Numbered from the stretch's first letter, positions 8,357-17,639 are shown. The stretch: DNA of 64,000 bases from Roseibacillus sp. (GCA_029242545.1 JAQWTV010000028.1:1-64000); one strand, 5' to 3'. The notes: a model not told the origin generated them from the letters alone. Program-made: numbers and translations.

Positions 8357-9313
8357 CTACCAGGAACTGATGTCAGTGAAGGTTTGGAGCCGGTCCTCAA
8401 TTTCTGCATCGGAAAGGTCCTCGATCCGTCGTGTGGAGAAGGCCTCACAGGTGAAGGATGCCATCACGGTCCCGCGGACAATCGCATCGCGAATATGTTC
8501 GAACTCATAATCCGTGCGACCGAGAGAAGCTAGATATCCAGCCATGGCTCCCAGAAAGGTGTCTCCAGCTCCCGTTGGATCCGCGACTTCGCGCAAGGGG
8601 AATGCCCCACATCGGAACATGCCATGATTAATCTCGGGAGGGCCGAAGAGAATCGCTCCGAACTCCCCCAACTTGATGATCACATATTTCGGCCCCTTAC
8701 TTCGGAGGAGAGCACCTGCTTCCACCAGGTTTGAGGTCCCCGAATATTCACGAGCTTCGGTCTCATTGATTACGAGGAGGTCGATCCTGCCTAGGACTCT
8801 CTCGAGCTCTTCCCGTGCGATCCCGATCCAGAGATCCATCGTGTCGGCAAGAACGAAGCAGCTGTCTCCACCGCACTGGTCGAGCATCTCCAATTGGTTC
8901 TTGGGTGCCATGTTGGCGAGCACGACGACGGGAGAGGCCGCTATGGCGGCAGGAAGGTTGACCTCCCAGCTCTCAAGAACATTGACCGCCACGTCGTGCG
9001 TGGTCCGGTCATTCATATTCTGGTGGTATTCCCCGCTCCAACTAAAGGACGCTCCCTCTGAGCGCTCTAACCCGTCAAGAGTCACTCCGTGCCTCTCAAG
9101 CATGGCTAGGTGCTCGGGGGGATAATCGTTTCCAATCACGCCTACAAGGTGAACGGGCTCTGTAAAATAGGTGGCCGCCAGAGAAGCGTAAGAAGCGGAG
9201 CCCCCCAGGAGGTTCGTGGCTTCATCAGAGGGTGTCTTGACGTTATCGATCGCGATAGAGCCACCGACGAGAAGGGGAAGAGAATTAGGCATCTCCGCGA
9301 ATTTCGGCCCCAT
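8357..9313 (-). CDS. PfkB-family (ribokinase-like) sugar or nucleoside kinase
   Basis: Transfers phosphate from ATP to a sugar or nucleoside hydroxyl in the cytoplasm; the substrate is not determinable. The N-terminal GGSxA-type glycine region (LVGGSIAIDNV, LLGGSASYASLAA) and the C-terminal signature DPTGAGDTFLGAMAGYLA with its catalytic Asp are clear. Length (318 aa) is normal. The ATG at 9313 follows TGGAGAA; an in-frame ATG at 9292 is the alternative. It is the last gene of the accB-accC-thiE run, 45 bases after thiE, which hints at a vitamin-precursor or nucleoside role but does not prove it. Confidence 0.88.
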   Translation of the reverse strand: MGPKFAEMPNSLPLLVGGSIAIDNVKTPSDEATNLLGGSASYASLAATYFTEPVHLVGVIGNDYPPEHLAMLERHGVTLDGLERSEGASFSWSGEYHQNMNDRTTHDVAVNVLESWEVNLPAAIAASPVVVLANMAPKNQLEMLDQCGGDSCFVLADTMDLWIGIAREELERVLGRIDLLVINETEAREYSGTSNLVEAGALLRSKGPKYVIIKLGEFGAILFGPPEINHGMFRCGAFPLREVADPTGAGDTFLGAMAGYLASLGRTDYEFEHIRDAIVRGTVMASFTCEAFSTRRIEDLSDAEIEDRLQTFTDISSW

Positions 9314-9358
9314 TTCTCCAAAGATTCAAGCCCGATGTTCGGAGTCCTCCTCAATCGC

Positions 9359-10006
9359 CTACCTGCCAAGATGTTGTCGGACTTCCCGGCACGCCTCTCG
9401 AATGTCTGGCGCCTGCAAAAGCCCCGAAACAATCACAACCCGGCTCGCCCCGGAGACCAGCACCTGCTCGAGGTTTTCCAACTTGATCCCCCCGATGCAG
9501 AATACAGGTGTCTCCGCTCCAACGACTCCCTCAACCTCTTCAACGTGGCCCAGACCGATCCCAGGGCGCCCTTCCTTTGTAGGTGTAGGGAAGAGGGGGC
9601 CGAATCCGATGTAGGAGGCACCCTCCTCCTTGGCCGCGCGCGCCTGCGCCGGGGTATGGGTAGAGCGACCAACCAGCGAACCGGCTGGTAACGCCGCAAA
9701 GGCATCACTGAGCTTGCCATCCTCCTGCCCCAGATGAACTCCGTCAGCTCCAACCTCCCGTGCGATCTCAACAAAGTCATTAACGATGAACGGAACATTG
9801 CCGACCCGGCACAGCGGAACAAGCTCTTGCGCGATCTGGGCTATCCTTCGGCTCTCATGTCCCTTGGCACGGAGCTGAAGGATATCGACTCCTCCTTCAA
9901 GCAGCGACAGGGTTACTCCAACACAGTCTTCTAAAGAAACGTAGCCCAGATCCACGATCCCATAGAGCCGGGCGGATTTCAGGCTCAGCTGGAGCGCGGG
10001 GGTCAT
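9359..10006 (-). CDS. thiE: Thiamine-phosphate synthase ThiE
   Basis: Couples HMP-pyrophosphate and thiazole phosphate to thiamine phosphate, the final condensation of thiamine synthesis. TIM-barrel motifs typical of ThiE are visible: [34 protein letters not shown] and [13 protein letters not shown]. The phosphate-binding glycine loop is near VFCIGGI. Length (215 aa) is normal. Its ATG overlaps the accC stop as ATGA, so translation is coupled. No TPP riboswitch could exist directly before it, since it starts inside accC. No other thiamine gene lies in the window. Confidence 0.93.
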   Translation of the reverse strand: MTPALQLSLKSARLYGIVDLGYVSLEDCVGVTLSLLEGGVDILQLRAKGHESRRIAQIAQELVPLCRVGNVPFIVNDFVEIAREVGADGVHLGQEDGKLSDAFAALPAGSLVGRSTHTPAQARAAKEEGASYIGFGPLFPTPTKEGRPGIGLGHVEEVEGVVGAETPVFCIGGIKLENLEQVLVSGASRVVIVSGLLQAPDIREACREVRQHLGR

Positions 10007-11373
10007 TCCGCGGAGGCCACGAACTCACGCTCCTTCAGGTAGCGCTCGACCCAGCCAATATCGTAACGCCCTTCGATAAAATCAGGATGGTCCACAATCA
10101 CCTGCTGAAAAGGAATCGTAGTTTTAATTCCCCGGATCATGAATTCTGAGAGCGCACGCCGCATCCGTGCAATAGCTACGTCCCGCCGGGCCCCCGTTAC
10201 AATGAGCTTCGCAATCATGGAGTCGTAATGAGGCGGAACGGTATATCCTGCATAAACATGGGTATCGACCCTCACCCCCTTGCCACCAGGAGCATACCAC
10301 ATGGAGATGTGTCCCGGACTCGGCGCAAAGTTGTTGTAGGGATCTTCCGCGTTAATACGGCACTCGATGCTGTGCCCACGCGGAGTTCCCTCGCACACAT
10401 GGGAGGAGAGAGGCTCCCCGGCTGCTACCCGAATCTGCTCCTTGATAAGTTCACACCCCATGACCTCTTCTGTGATTGGGTGCTCTACCTGGATCCGGGT
10501 GTTCATTTCCATGAAGTAGAAATTCTCCCCACTCTCATCGACGAGATACTCGATCGTTCCGGCATTTTGGTAGCCAATATTTTCTGCCAGCTCGACCGAG
10601 GCCTGCCCCATCCTTTCGCGGAGCTCCGGGGTAAGTAGCGGACTGGGACATTCCTCTATGATCTTCTGGTTGCGGCGCTGCATGGAGCAGTCGCGCTCCC
10701 CAAGATGAGCCACCTTTCCATGCGAGTCTGCCATGATCTGGAACTCAATATGGTGCGGATTGAGCACTAGCTTTTCGAGATAGCAATCTTTGTTCCCAAA
10801 CACCGCGTTCGCCTCGTTGCTGGCAGCCCTGAACCGGTCCAGAAACTCCTCCTCGTTCATTGCCGGGCGCATTCCCTTCCCCCCGCCGCCCGCGGTGGCC
10901 TTGATCATGACCGGGAATCCAATCTGGCGGGCCGCCTCCAACGCCTCCTCCTCGCTCTCCATGACCCCATCGGTTCCGGGGGTAACGGGCACTCCATACT
11001 TCGTAGCCGTGGCTCGGGCAGTATTCTTATCTCCCATCGCCCGGATCAAGTCTGCCGAGGGGCCGATGAACTTGATCTTGCAGCTCTCGCAGATTTCCGC
11101 AAACCGGGGATTCTCTGAGAGAAACCCATACCCGGGGTGAATGGCTTCCGCTTCCGTGACCTCGGCCGCCGCAATAATGCGATCCGGCTTCAAGTAGCTA
11201 TCCTTGCTTGGGCTGGGGCCGATACAGACGGCCTCATCGGCCAATTGCACGTGGAGCGAATCCACATCAGCCTCGGAATAGACCGCGACCGAAGCGACAT
11301 CAAGCTCACGGCAGGCCCTTATGATCCGAAGGGCGATCTCGCCACGGTTAGCTACGAGGACTTTGGAAAACAT
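10003..11373 (-). CDS. accC: Biotin carboxylase subunit of acetyl-CoA carboxylase
   Basis: Carboxylates the biotin of AccB using ATP and bicarbonate, the first half of malonyl-CoA synthesis for fatty acids. The N-terminus [20 protein letters not shown] and the ATP-grasp region are canonical: [27 protein letters not shown], and [14 protein letters not shown] with the catalytic Glu/Asn/Arg cluster. The 456-residue length matches E. coli AccC. It lies 52 bases after accB and overlaps thiE by 4 bases. Confidence 0.97.
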   Translation of the reverse strand: MFSKVLVANRGEIALRIIRACRELDVASVAVYSEADVDSLHVQLADEAVCIGPSPSKDSYLKPDRIIAAAEVTEAEAIHPGYGFLSENPRFAEICESCKIKFIGPSADLIRAMGDKNTARATATKYGVPVTPGTDGVMESEEEALEAARQIGFPVMIKATAGGGGKGMRPAMNEEEFLDRFRAASNEANAVFGNKDCYLEKLVLNPHHIEFQIMADSHGKVAHLGERDCSMQRRNQKIIEECPSPLLTPELRERMGQASVELAENIGYQNAGTIEYLVDESGENFYFMEMNTRIQVEHPITEEVMGCELIKEQIRVAAGEPLSSHVCEGTPRGHSIECRINAEDPYNNFAPSPGHISMWYAPGGKGVRVDTHVYAGYTVPPHYDSMIAKLIVTGARRDVAIARMRRALSEFMIRGIKTTIPFQQVIVDHPDFIEGRYDIGWVERYLKEREFVASAE

Positions 11374-11425
11374 CGCAAGTGGAATGGGAAGAGAGAGAAA
11401 ATCTGCACAGCTGGTGCAGGTCAGA

Positions 11426-11962
11426 TCAGGTCACGCGGAAAAGCGTATCCCCATACTGAACCGAGCTACTGTCTTCGACACAGATCTCTGATACCGTACC
11501 GCTGACTTCTGCCTTAATCTCATTCATGACCTTCATGGCCTCGATGATGCAGACGGTCTGTCCCTCACTGATGCGGTCTCCAACCTGAACGAAGTCATCC
11601 GCATCCGGGGCGGGCTTCCGATAGAAGGTTCCGACCATTGGCGACTCAACGACCTTGCCGGGGATGGCCGCTGCTTCCTCCTCGCCGGCCGGCAGAGCGG
11701 CAACCGGGGCTGCAACCGGAGCAGCCGTCGGGACTCCCGGGGTCAGAGCCAATCCCCCGAGCGCTTCCCGAAGGGCCTCAACATCGGGGGCTTTTTTCAG
11801 CTTAACGTTGACGCCCTCCTGCTCCAGATGAAACAGGCTGAGTCCGTGCTCTTCCATGAGCTCGACGATTTTTCGGATTTCCTCCAGGTCCACAGGATAA
11901 TCAGGTGAGTTCAGAGTAGAGTCGGGGTCAGGACTGGGCTGGTCAAGCGCCAAGGAAGCCAC
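11426..11962 (-). CDS. accB: Biotin carboxyl carrier protein of acetyl-CoA carboxylase
   Basis: Carries the carboxyl group between AccC and the carboxyltransferase. The C-terminal biotinyl domain has the biotinylation motif EAMKVMNEI with Lys144 as acceptor, plus [14 protein letters not shown]. An Ala/Pro/Val-rich flexible linker (~75-100) joins it to an N-terminal helical segment ([20 protein letters not shown]) typical of AccB. The start is a GTG at 11962. It heads the operon and is separated from the divergent trmB by only 44 bases, so the two must share a compact promoter region. Confidence 0.96.
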   Translation of the reverse strand: MASLALDQPSPDPDSTLNSPDYPVDLEEIRKIVELMEEHGLSLFHLEQEGVNVKLKKAPDVEALREALGGLALTPGVPTAAPVAAPVAALPAGEEEAAAIPGKVVESPMVGTFYRKPAPDADDFVQVGDRISEGQTVCIIEAMKVMNEIKAEVSGTVSEICVEDSSSVQYGDTLFRVT

Positions 11963-12006
11963 GATTCGGGATTGGGTCTGGAGGCCCCAGCCCTTATTTT
12001 ATCCCC

Positions 12007-12630
12007 GTGAAGTTGATTCCACGCCCCGCTGAGCCGGGAGAGTTCCTACCCGAGAATTATTTCTGCCGCCTTTCGCCAGGTGAATTGTTCACACAAGAAG
12101 CACCCCTGGAGGTCGATCTCGGCTCCGGTGACGGCAGTTTTGCCCTCGCGATGGCGCGCCAGTTCCCGGACCGGAATTTTCTGGCGGTCGAGCGCCTTCT
12201 CGGACGTGTCCGCAAAACCTGCAAACGCGCGACTGAGGCGGGGCTTCCAAATCTACGGGTATTGCGACTCGAGGCACGCTACACCGTAGAGTGGCTTCTT
12301 CCGCACGCCTCCGTCAGCAGACTCCACCTCCTGTTCCCTGACCCTTGGCCCAAGGCCAGACACCATCGCCGCCGACTCATCAACGCGGAGTTTCTTTGTG
12401 CCCTTTCCAAGGTCCTCGTCCCGGGAGGAGACTTCCTCTTCAAAACCGATCACGAAGGTTACTTTGCGTGGGCAACGGACGAGCTCGCACTCTCTGAGCA
12501 CCTCCACTTCATTTCCTGGGGAGATGAATCTGGTGAGCTCTCAGAATATCCCCGAACCGACTTTGAGGCCCAGTGGCTGGCGGAGGGTCGCTTCGTCCAC
12601 AAGCTTCGAGCACAGAACCTGGCCGGCTGA
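12007..12630 (+). CDS. trmB: tRNA (guanine-N7-)-methyltransferase TrmB
   Basis: Methylates G46 in the variable loop of tRNA using S-adenosylmethionine. The SAM-binding motif EVDLGSGDGSFALAMA and the family-specific LLFPDPWPKARHHRRRL, including the catalytic Asp and the Pro-Trp-Pro-Lys segment, are clear. TDHEGYF is the expected third motif. Length (207 aa) is normal. The start is a GTG at 12007, divergent from accB. The stop lies 4 bases from the end of the convergent comEC gene. Confidence 0.94.
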   Translation: MKLIPRPAEPGEFLPENYFCRLSPGELFTQEAPLEVDLGSGDGSFALAMARQFPDRNFLAVERLLGRVRKTCKRATEAGLPNLRVLRLEARYTVEWLLPHASVSRLHLLFPDPWPKARHHRRRLINAEFLCALSKVLVPGGDFLFKTDHEGYFAWATDELALSEHLHFISWGDESGELSEYPRTDFEAQWLAEGRFVHKLRAQNLAG

Positions 12631-12634
12631 GATC

Positions 12635-14902
12635 CTATTTCCTAAGAACCCGTCTTTTGTTAGGATTACGAATGCTCTGCAGCTCCAGCTCCTGCTCAGA
12701 GACCTTGATTGTAACCGCCCCGGTTTCTCCCTGACGCCAAAGCTCGATGCCGGATTGCTCTACTGCCTCCGCCCAGCGCTCGGGCACTCTCTCTGCTTCT
12801 GGATATCGATCCTCCTCCGCTATGATTACTCTCGGATCAGCAGCCTGCAGGAAAGCCATCGTCCCGGTATGGTCGGAGCGGTGACGACCCATCACCCATA
12901 GATCGCAGCCTGGATCGATCCCGCTCCCCAGAATCTCCTGCTCGGTATCAAATCCCGCATCCCCCGTGATAAGAATTCGCCAGCCCCTCCAACGCAAGCG
13001 CATGACCATGCAGCGGTCGTCTGCACGGCTCCCGGTTTCCTCATTAGCGACCCGCAAAATCTCTATTTCTGCGCCATCCCCCAGTTTGTAGCGTGCCCCG
13101 GCCTCGCCAAAGCGAAGCTCACTACCCATCTCTAGTGAGGCAGCAAGTAATTGGTTGAAGAACGGGCTATTGGCTCGCCTGACAGGAAGGAGAACTCGTC
13201 GAGGAGAATAGCGTTCAAGCGCACGGACCAAACCACCTGCGTGACCTTTTTCTGGATGGGTAAGAATTATCGAAAGAGGAGCCACTCCAGATCGCTCCAG
13301 GGCGGGTTTTACCACTCTCCGGAACTGATCAGGTGCTCCACCATCGATGAGAGCGCCTTCACCTGCTCCTACATAGATTGCGGCGTCACCATCCCACAGA
13401 TCGAAAATGAGTATGTCTCCTGACCAGCCCCCAGCCTTTTCCAACTCGAAGTGGCTCCCCGGAATTGCGGCCACCTTTTCCGCAATGTGATAGGTAGTTT
13501 CCGCGATAAACGAATTGCCCTGATTTGCTCCAACCTGAAACGGTTCCCAGACAACTCCCAACAAGGCCCCTGCAAAGGCAACCGATAATATAACGAACAC
13601 CAATGGAACCAGAATCACACTGGCCAAAACAGAAGCGGGCGTGATGATCCCGAAATGATACCAGATCAGAGGCATCGATCCAATCCAGGCTGATAATGAA
13701 ACGACAAAAAGTCCTCCGAGGTATCTTCGTACGGTAAGGATCCCCCTCTGGCCAGGGGTGTGCAGGCGGGGAGGAAGAAATGGATCTCCTTCGACAAAAG
13801 GCTGAAGCAGCCTGCTGAGAAGTGGCGCAACAAGGATGATCATTCCGACAACCACATACGACAGCTGAAACCCCACCTGCCCAAGCTGGTACGAGTCAAG
13901 CACCACCACCACGGGAAGACTGGCAAGCAAGCTGTTCGCAAGAGAGGGCTTCCGCTTGATGAAGAACCCGGCAAGAAAAACCGAAGCCATGAAAGCTGCC
14001 CGCATGGCGGGGGGATTGAGCCCTGTCACAAAGGCATAGATCCAGATTATGAGCAAAACCGCCAACAAGCCCCACCGGCGGGGCACTCTGATGATTCGAA
14101 TGAGAGCCCATGCCAACGCTCCTACCAGACCCACGTGAAGACCACTCACCGCAAAGATATGCATAGTCCCACTCTTGCGAAAGGCCCCGTAGTATTCACC
14201 ACCCTCCGAGCGCTCACCCAGAACAAGCCCCCTGATTAGAACCGTTCCAGCACTACCTTCCTCCAGCCCGGCAACAATCCGCGAACGCAGTTCCATTCGA
14301 AAAATCCATGCCATCCGTCGAAGGCCGAGAGAAATTCTCCAGCCTTTCAGCACTTGGTGAGATTGAATCCGAAGCTCGCCGCTCACGCCGTGACTCCGAA
14401 GCCACTTCCCTCGATCAAATTCGGCCGGATTACGTGGGACAGCTGGAAAAAAAGTTCTCCCTTTGAGCCCAAGATAATCCCCGGGTATGATGTCCTCAGA
14501 CAATTCATTGACCGCTATGAGGCACCCACGCAGGGGCTTGGGGTTACGCTTGTTCTTGGTGACACGCAATACCCCCCGAGGAAGAAAGCCGCTCCCATTA
14601 CGCAGCCTGACAACCACCCCCTCTATTTCAGCCTCGCCCCTTCCGTTAGCATGAAACCAGGCCTCTCCCTCAGCTTGCGTTCCGAGCCGTTCACGGTGGA
14701 TCCCCCAACAAAGTACCAAACAGCCCAATCCAGCTGCTAGGATCCAGTTTCTTCTGACCAGAAGAAGCAGGGCAGCAAGGGCCCCAAACACTCCTAAGTG
14801 GAGGCCCCATCCCCACACCGCACACAAGACTCCCAGGCAACTACCAAGAGCCAAGGGAGCTAGGGGCACAAGAGCCACACAGCGAGATGCCCCCCTTTTC
14901 AC
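12635..14902 (-). CDS. comEC: ComEC/Rec2-family DNA uptake channel
   Basis: Predicted inner-membrane channel that moves single-stranded DNA into the cytoplasm during natural transformation. Several N-terminal membrane segments are followed by a soluble domain and the Competence domain (HIFAVSGLHVGLVGALAW, the family hallmark). The C-terminal ~230 residues are a metallo-beta-lactamase-type domain starting near FDLWDGDAAIYVGAGEGALI. There the usual SHxDxDHxGG reads THPEKGHAGG (548-557) and the usual HHGS reads RHRS (673-676), so metal ligands are partly lost. Starts at GTG 14902, 12 bases after the gene at 14915, so the two are probably cotranscribed. Confidence 0.9.
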   Translation of the reverse strand: MKRGASRCVALVPLAPLALGSCLGVLCAVWGWGLHLGVFGALAALLLLVRRNWILAAGLGCLVLCWGIHRERLGTQAEGEAWFHANGRGEAEIEGVVVRLRNGSGFLPRGVLRVTKNKRNPKPLRGCLIAVNELSEDIIPGDYLGLKGRTFFPAVPRNPAEFDRGKWLRSHGVSGELRIQSHQVLKGWRISLGLRRMAWIFRMELRSRIVAGLEEGSAGTVLIRGLVLGERSEGGEYYGAFRKSGTMHIFAVSGLHVGLVGALAWALIRIIRVPRRWGLLAVLLIIWIYAFVTGLNPPAMRAAFMASVFLAGFFIKRKPSLANSLLASLPVVVVLDSYQLGQVGFQLSYVVVGMIILVAPLLSRLLQPFVEGDPFLPPRLHTPGQRGILTVRRYLGGLFVVSLSAWIGSMPLIWYHFGIITPASVLASVILVPLVFVILSVAFAGALLGVVWEPFQVGANQGNSFIAETTYHIAEKVAAIPGSHFELEKAGGWSGDILIFDLWDGDAAIYVGAGEGALIDGGAPDQFRRVVKPALERSGVAPLSIILTHPEKGHAGGLVRALERYSPRRVLLPVRRANSPFFNQLLAASLEMGSELRFGEAGARYKLGDGAEIEILRVANEETGSRADDRCMVMRLRWRGWRILITGDAGFDTEQEILGSGIDPGCDLWVMGRHRSDHTGTMAFLQAADPRVIIAEEDRYPEAERVPERWAEAVEQSGIELWRQGETGAVTIKVSEQELELQSIRNPNKRRVLRK

Positions 14903-14914
14903 GCAACCAGTGCG

Positions 14915-15631
14915 TTAAATCGCTCCCAGTTCCCGAAGACGGTGGGTCGCATTGGCGGAGTGCCGGGTCTCGGGGAAAAGCTCCACCACCTGCTGTAGAA
15001 TGCTGACCGTTTGCGGCGTATCGTCCTTCACCTCCTGGAAAAGCTCTGACAACCTGAACATGAAAAAGGCCTTGTCATTGACCGCCCAGTCTTGACTTTC
15101 CATCGCCGTGCGAAGGGTCTCAATAGAGGCATCAGGATCGTTGAGGTTATCCTGTTGGATCTTGGCAATCTCCACCCACGGAAGCCGGTTCTCAGGTTGT
15201 GCTATTGCCACTGCACGGTAGGCAGCAATTGCTCCCTCATACTCGCCTTGGGCATAAAACGCGCGAGCATCATGCATGGGATCTTCTTCCACTTCCTCCG
15301 CGGACCCGTAAAACATATGGGTGAAGCGGTGGACAATGTTTGGCAGAACGAAAACGCCAAAGACTACCGCAGCGTAGGCAGAGATCCCAAGGATAACCGC
15401 GATACCCACAAAAATCTTTGCCCCCATGGAAGCGCCTTTCGGTTTCCAGTCTGCAATAGTTTCCTCCCCGGTTAATTCATTGACCACGATTCGGTCTTCG
15501 ACCCGGGCGATCTCTATTTCCTCCTCGGTCGGGGAGGCCTGCTTAAGCGGACCCATCCCCATCATTATCAAGCCGCCCACACAAATCAGGGCGGTAAGAA
15601 CACAGAGATTTATTACAAGCTTGCGGTCCAT
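14915..15631 (-). CDS. Membrane protein with cytoplasmic TPR-like repeats
   Basis: A 238-residue protein of unknown function. Two transmembrane helices are visible (LVINLCVLTALICVGGLIMM near 5-25 and IFVGIAVILGISAYAAVVFG near 72-92). They flank a short acidic loop and are followed by a TPR-like helical region (ARAFYAQGEYEGAIAAYRAV ... SIETLRTAMES ... SILQQVVELFPETRHSANA). It lies directly upstream of comEC on the same strand with a 12-base gap. The pairing suggests an operon but not necessarily a role in DNA uptake. A strong terminator upstream (15722-15748) separates it from the lipoprotein genes. Confidence 0.8.
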   Translation of the reverse strand: MDRKLVINLCVLTALICVGGLIMMGMGPLKQASPTEEEIEIARVEDRIVVNELTGEETIADWKPKGASMGAKIFVGIAVILGISAYAAVVFGVFVLPNIVHRFTHMFYGSAEEVEEDPMHDARAFYAQGEYEGAIAAYRAVAIAQPENRLPWVEIAKIQQDNLNDPDASIETLRTAMESQDWAVNDKAFFMFRLSELFQEVKDDTPQTVSILQQVVELFPETRHSANATHRLRELGAI

Positions 15632-15721
15632 ATCTAGCGGTGCACTACGGAAAGACGGAAAGAACAGCTTGCCGGGAAATGGAAGCTCTCAAACTTCTGG
15701 TAGAGTCAGGTATCAACGGAC

Positions 15722-15748
15722 AAAAAGCCACGGCCTTCACCGTGGCTT
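15722..15748 (-). terminator. Rho-independent terminator after the 53-aa lipoprotein gene
   Basis: A 9-bp perfect stem AAGCCACGG / CCGTGGCTT with a 6-base loop is followed on the minus strand by a T-run (TTTTTG). It lies 62 bases past the stop at 15811. Confidence 0.88.
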
Positions 15749-15810
15749 TACCTTGAGCGAGCAGTAGCTTTGAGAGAACTGACTCTCATTCGGCATCTGC
15801 CCAACTACGC

Positions 15811-15972
15811 TTACTTCTCGTTGGTGTAGTCTATGGTTGGGAGCTCCTTGAAATCTGGAAGCTTCCGCAGGGGCGGAGCAGTCGCTTCACCCGAGGAGCA
15901 CCCACAAGAGGTCAGGGTGAGGGCAGTTGCGGCTAAGCCGGCGAGGGCAAAAATCTGGATGAGTTGTTTCAT
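15811..15972 (-). CDS. Micro-lipoprotein, 53 aa
   Basis: A very small secreted lipoprotein read directly from the minus strand. ATG at 15972 starts MKQLIQIFALAGLAATALTL, and the lipobox LTSC puts the lipidated Cys at residue 23. The mature peptide is about 31 residues: it starts CGCSSGEATAPP, contains LPDFKELPTIDY and ends TNEK. It is flanked by terminators on both sides (15722-15748 and 16034-16073), so it is probably its own transcription unit. It is the longest of three similar tiny lipoprotein genes in a row. No family is recognised. Confidence 0.75.
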   Translation of the reverse strand: MKQLIQIFALAGLAATALTLTSCGCSSGEATAPPLRKLPDFKELPTIDYTNEK

Positions 15973-16033
15973 AGTGACTGTCTTTAGGCTGCGCTGGCGG
16001 AACCCTCGGGTGGAGCTCCCGTCTTCTCAAGGT

Positions 16034-16073
16034 AAAAATCAAGCCCGGGACCACAAATCCACGGTCCCGGGCC
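16034..16073 (-). terminator. Rho-independent terminator after the 41-aa lipoprotein gene
   Basis: A 10-bp stem GCCCGGGACC / GGTCCCGGGC with a 10-base loop is followed on the minus strand by TTGATTTTT. It lies 18 bases after the stop of the gene at 16091 and just before the start of the 53-aa lipoprotein gene. Confidence 0.88.
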
Positions 16074-16090
16074 TGATGGAAATGATCTCC

Positions 16091-16216
16091 CTACTTACCG
16101 GGGACCACCATGGTAGGTGGCGCGATTGGGGCAGGAGCATGCTGGTGCGAGGCGCATGAGGCGAGGGCCAAACCGGCCAAAGCCGTTAGGGCCGCAATAA
16201 TTCTGGTGAGTTTCAT
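16091..16216 (-). CDS. Micro-lipoprotein, 41 aa
   Basis: Read directly from the minus strand: ATG at 16216 begins MKLTRIIAALTALAGLALAS with lipobox LASC, so Cys21 would be lipidated. The mature chain is only 21 residues (CASHQHAPAPIAPPTMVVPG then K) and proline-rich. A terminator lies 18 bases after the stop. It shares the pattern of its two neighbours: a short signal, a Cys, then a short Pro-rich tail ending in Lys. The function is unknown. Confidence 0.72.
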   Translation of the reverse strand: MKLTRIIAALTALAGLALASCASHQHAPAPIAPPTMVVPGK

Positions 16217-16291
16217 GGTTAATGTGTGGTGGCGCCCCAGAGTGTTCTGGGAGTCGTCTCAAGCTGCCCGATTATCAGCCGCTCTTAAAGA

Positions 16292-16411
16292 TTATTTTGC
16301 CGGGGCGATGTAACTTGGCGGGTCGACCATTGGCGGGCCCTGGGAACAGGAGGAGAAAAGGGCGGCCCCCATAACGGCTGATATGCTGGCGATTACCTTA
16401 AGGAATTTCAT
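16292..16411 (-). CDS. Micro-lipoprotein, 39 aa
   Basis: ATG at 16411 starts MKFLKVIASISAVMGAALFS with a lipobox-like FSSC, placing the lipidated Cys at residue 22. The mature peptide is 18 residues (CSQGPPMVDPPSYIAPAK). The open frame extends upstream to 16495, but that extension lacks export features. It lies 75 bases upstream of the 41-aa lipoprotein gene with no clear terminator between, so the two may share a transcript. The mature part resembles that of the 41-aa protein: Pro-rich, few charges, terminal Lys. Confidence 0.7.
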   Translation of the reverse strand: MKFLKVIASISAVMGAALFSSCSQGPPMVDPPSYIAPAK

Positions 16412-16634
16412 TGTCTCGCTGGTTTTAGTTAGAATTCTTTGAGCGGCTGAAGTGCCGGGATCCTTGGAGCATAAGACCCGTCGGAGCGACCGCAAGAGTG
16501 AAAGCCTGCTCTCCCAACCTCACACCGCAGATCCACTGCCCTCCATAAATACGCCTTTCAGGAGAAGTATTTTGATCCGAATGGCGCGTTTGAGACTAGA
16601 CTAACTGTTGCTTTCCCATCACACCCAGCGCGCC

Positions 16635-17639
16635 ATGTCCCATTCCCCACATGTTGCCATCGCCGGTGCTACGGGCGCCGTGGGAGAGGAAATGTTAAAA
16701 TGCCTCGAACAGCGCAATTTTCCCGTAGGCGAAATTTCTCTTCTGGCCTCTGCCCGCTCCGCTGGCCGGAAAATTCTTTTCCGCGGAGAGGAGTGCGTCG
16801 TCCAAGAGCTGGGACATGATTCCTTCAAGGGTGTCGATATCGCCCTCTTCAGTGCCGGAGGCGCTCTTTCACTGGAATACGGACCTTCCGCAGCAAAGGC
16901 GGGCGCGGTAGTCATTGATAATTCCTCCGCCTTCCGGATGGATCCTGAGGTGCCCCTAGTCGTTCCCGAGGTCAATCCCGCTGCAGCTCAAGCTCGCCCA
17001 AAGGGCATTATAGCAAACCCGAATTGCACGACCATCATTACGATGATGGGCCTGAACCCATTGCACCAGAAATTCGGATTACGCTCCATCATTGCCTCCA
17101 GTTACCAGGCCGTGTCGGGGAGCGGCCAAGCCGGTATCGAGGAGCTGTCAGGTCAGGTCCAAGCGCTGACCGAGGGCAGGGACGATCTACCGCAGGAGGT
17201 CTACCCACAACAAATCGCCTTTAATGTCATCCCCCATGTCGACCAATTCGTCGAGGGCGGCTACACTCGGGAGGAGCTCAAGATGCTCAATGAAGGTCGT
17301 AAGATTCTGGGCCTACCAGACCTAAAGGTCACCTGCACTTGCGTTCGTGTCCCTGTCTACCGTTCTCACTCGGTTTCGGTAACAGCTCAGTTCGCTACCA
17401 ACCCAAGCGTAGAGGAAGCCCGCCTCGCTTACGAAGGGTTCCCCGGGGTCCGTGCGGTCGATAATCCCGCCAAAGCTCTTTATCCTACGCCGTTGGATAC
17501 CACAGAAAAAGACGACTGCTTGGTGGGGAGAATCCGCGAGGATCTGGTGATGGACAATGCCCTTGCACTCTGGATTGTGGGAGATCAGGTCAGAAAAGGA
17601 GCGGCCTTGAACGCAGTCCAAATCGCAGAATTAATATAA
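16635..17639 (+). CDS. asd: Aspartate-semialdehyde dehydrogenase
   Basis: Reduces aspartyl phosphate to aspartate semialdehyde with NADPH, the branch point for lysine, diaminopimelate, threonine and methionine. The Rossmann motif GATGAVGEEM, the active-site Cys131 in NPNCTTI, and SSYQAVSGSGQAGIEEL are diagnostic. ATG at 16635 gives 334 residues, the usual length; the TTG at 16608 adds nine residues without conservation. No lysine riboswitch was recognised in the 220 bases upstream. ispA follows 87 bases downstream on the same strand. Confidence 0.96.
   Translation: MSHSPHVAIAGATGAVGEEMLKCLEQRNFPVGEISLLASARSAGRKILFRGEECVVQELGHDSFKGVDIALFSAGGALSLEYGPSAAKAGAVVIDNSSAFRMDPEVPLVVPEVNPAAAQARPKGIIANPNCTTIITMMGLNPLHQKFGLRSIIASSYQAVSGSGQAGIEELSGQVQALTEGRDDLPQEVYPQQIAFNVIPHVDQFVEGGYTREELKMLNEGRKILGLPDLKVTCTCVRVPVYRSHSVSVTAQFATNPSVEEARLAYEGFPGVRAVDNPAKALYPTPLDTTEKDDCLVGRIREDLVMDNALALWIVGDQVRKGAALNAVQIAELI

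Noticed and set aside
16412-16634. Possible riboswitch before asd
   Set aside because: Searched by eye for lysine- or SAM-type cores and a terminator near the start; none was recognised. Covariance-model search would be decisive.
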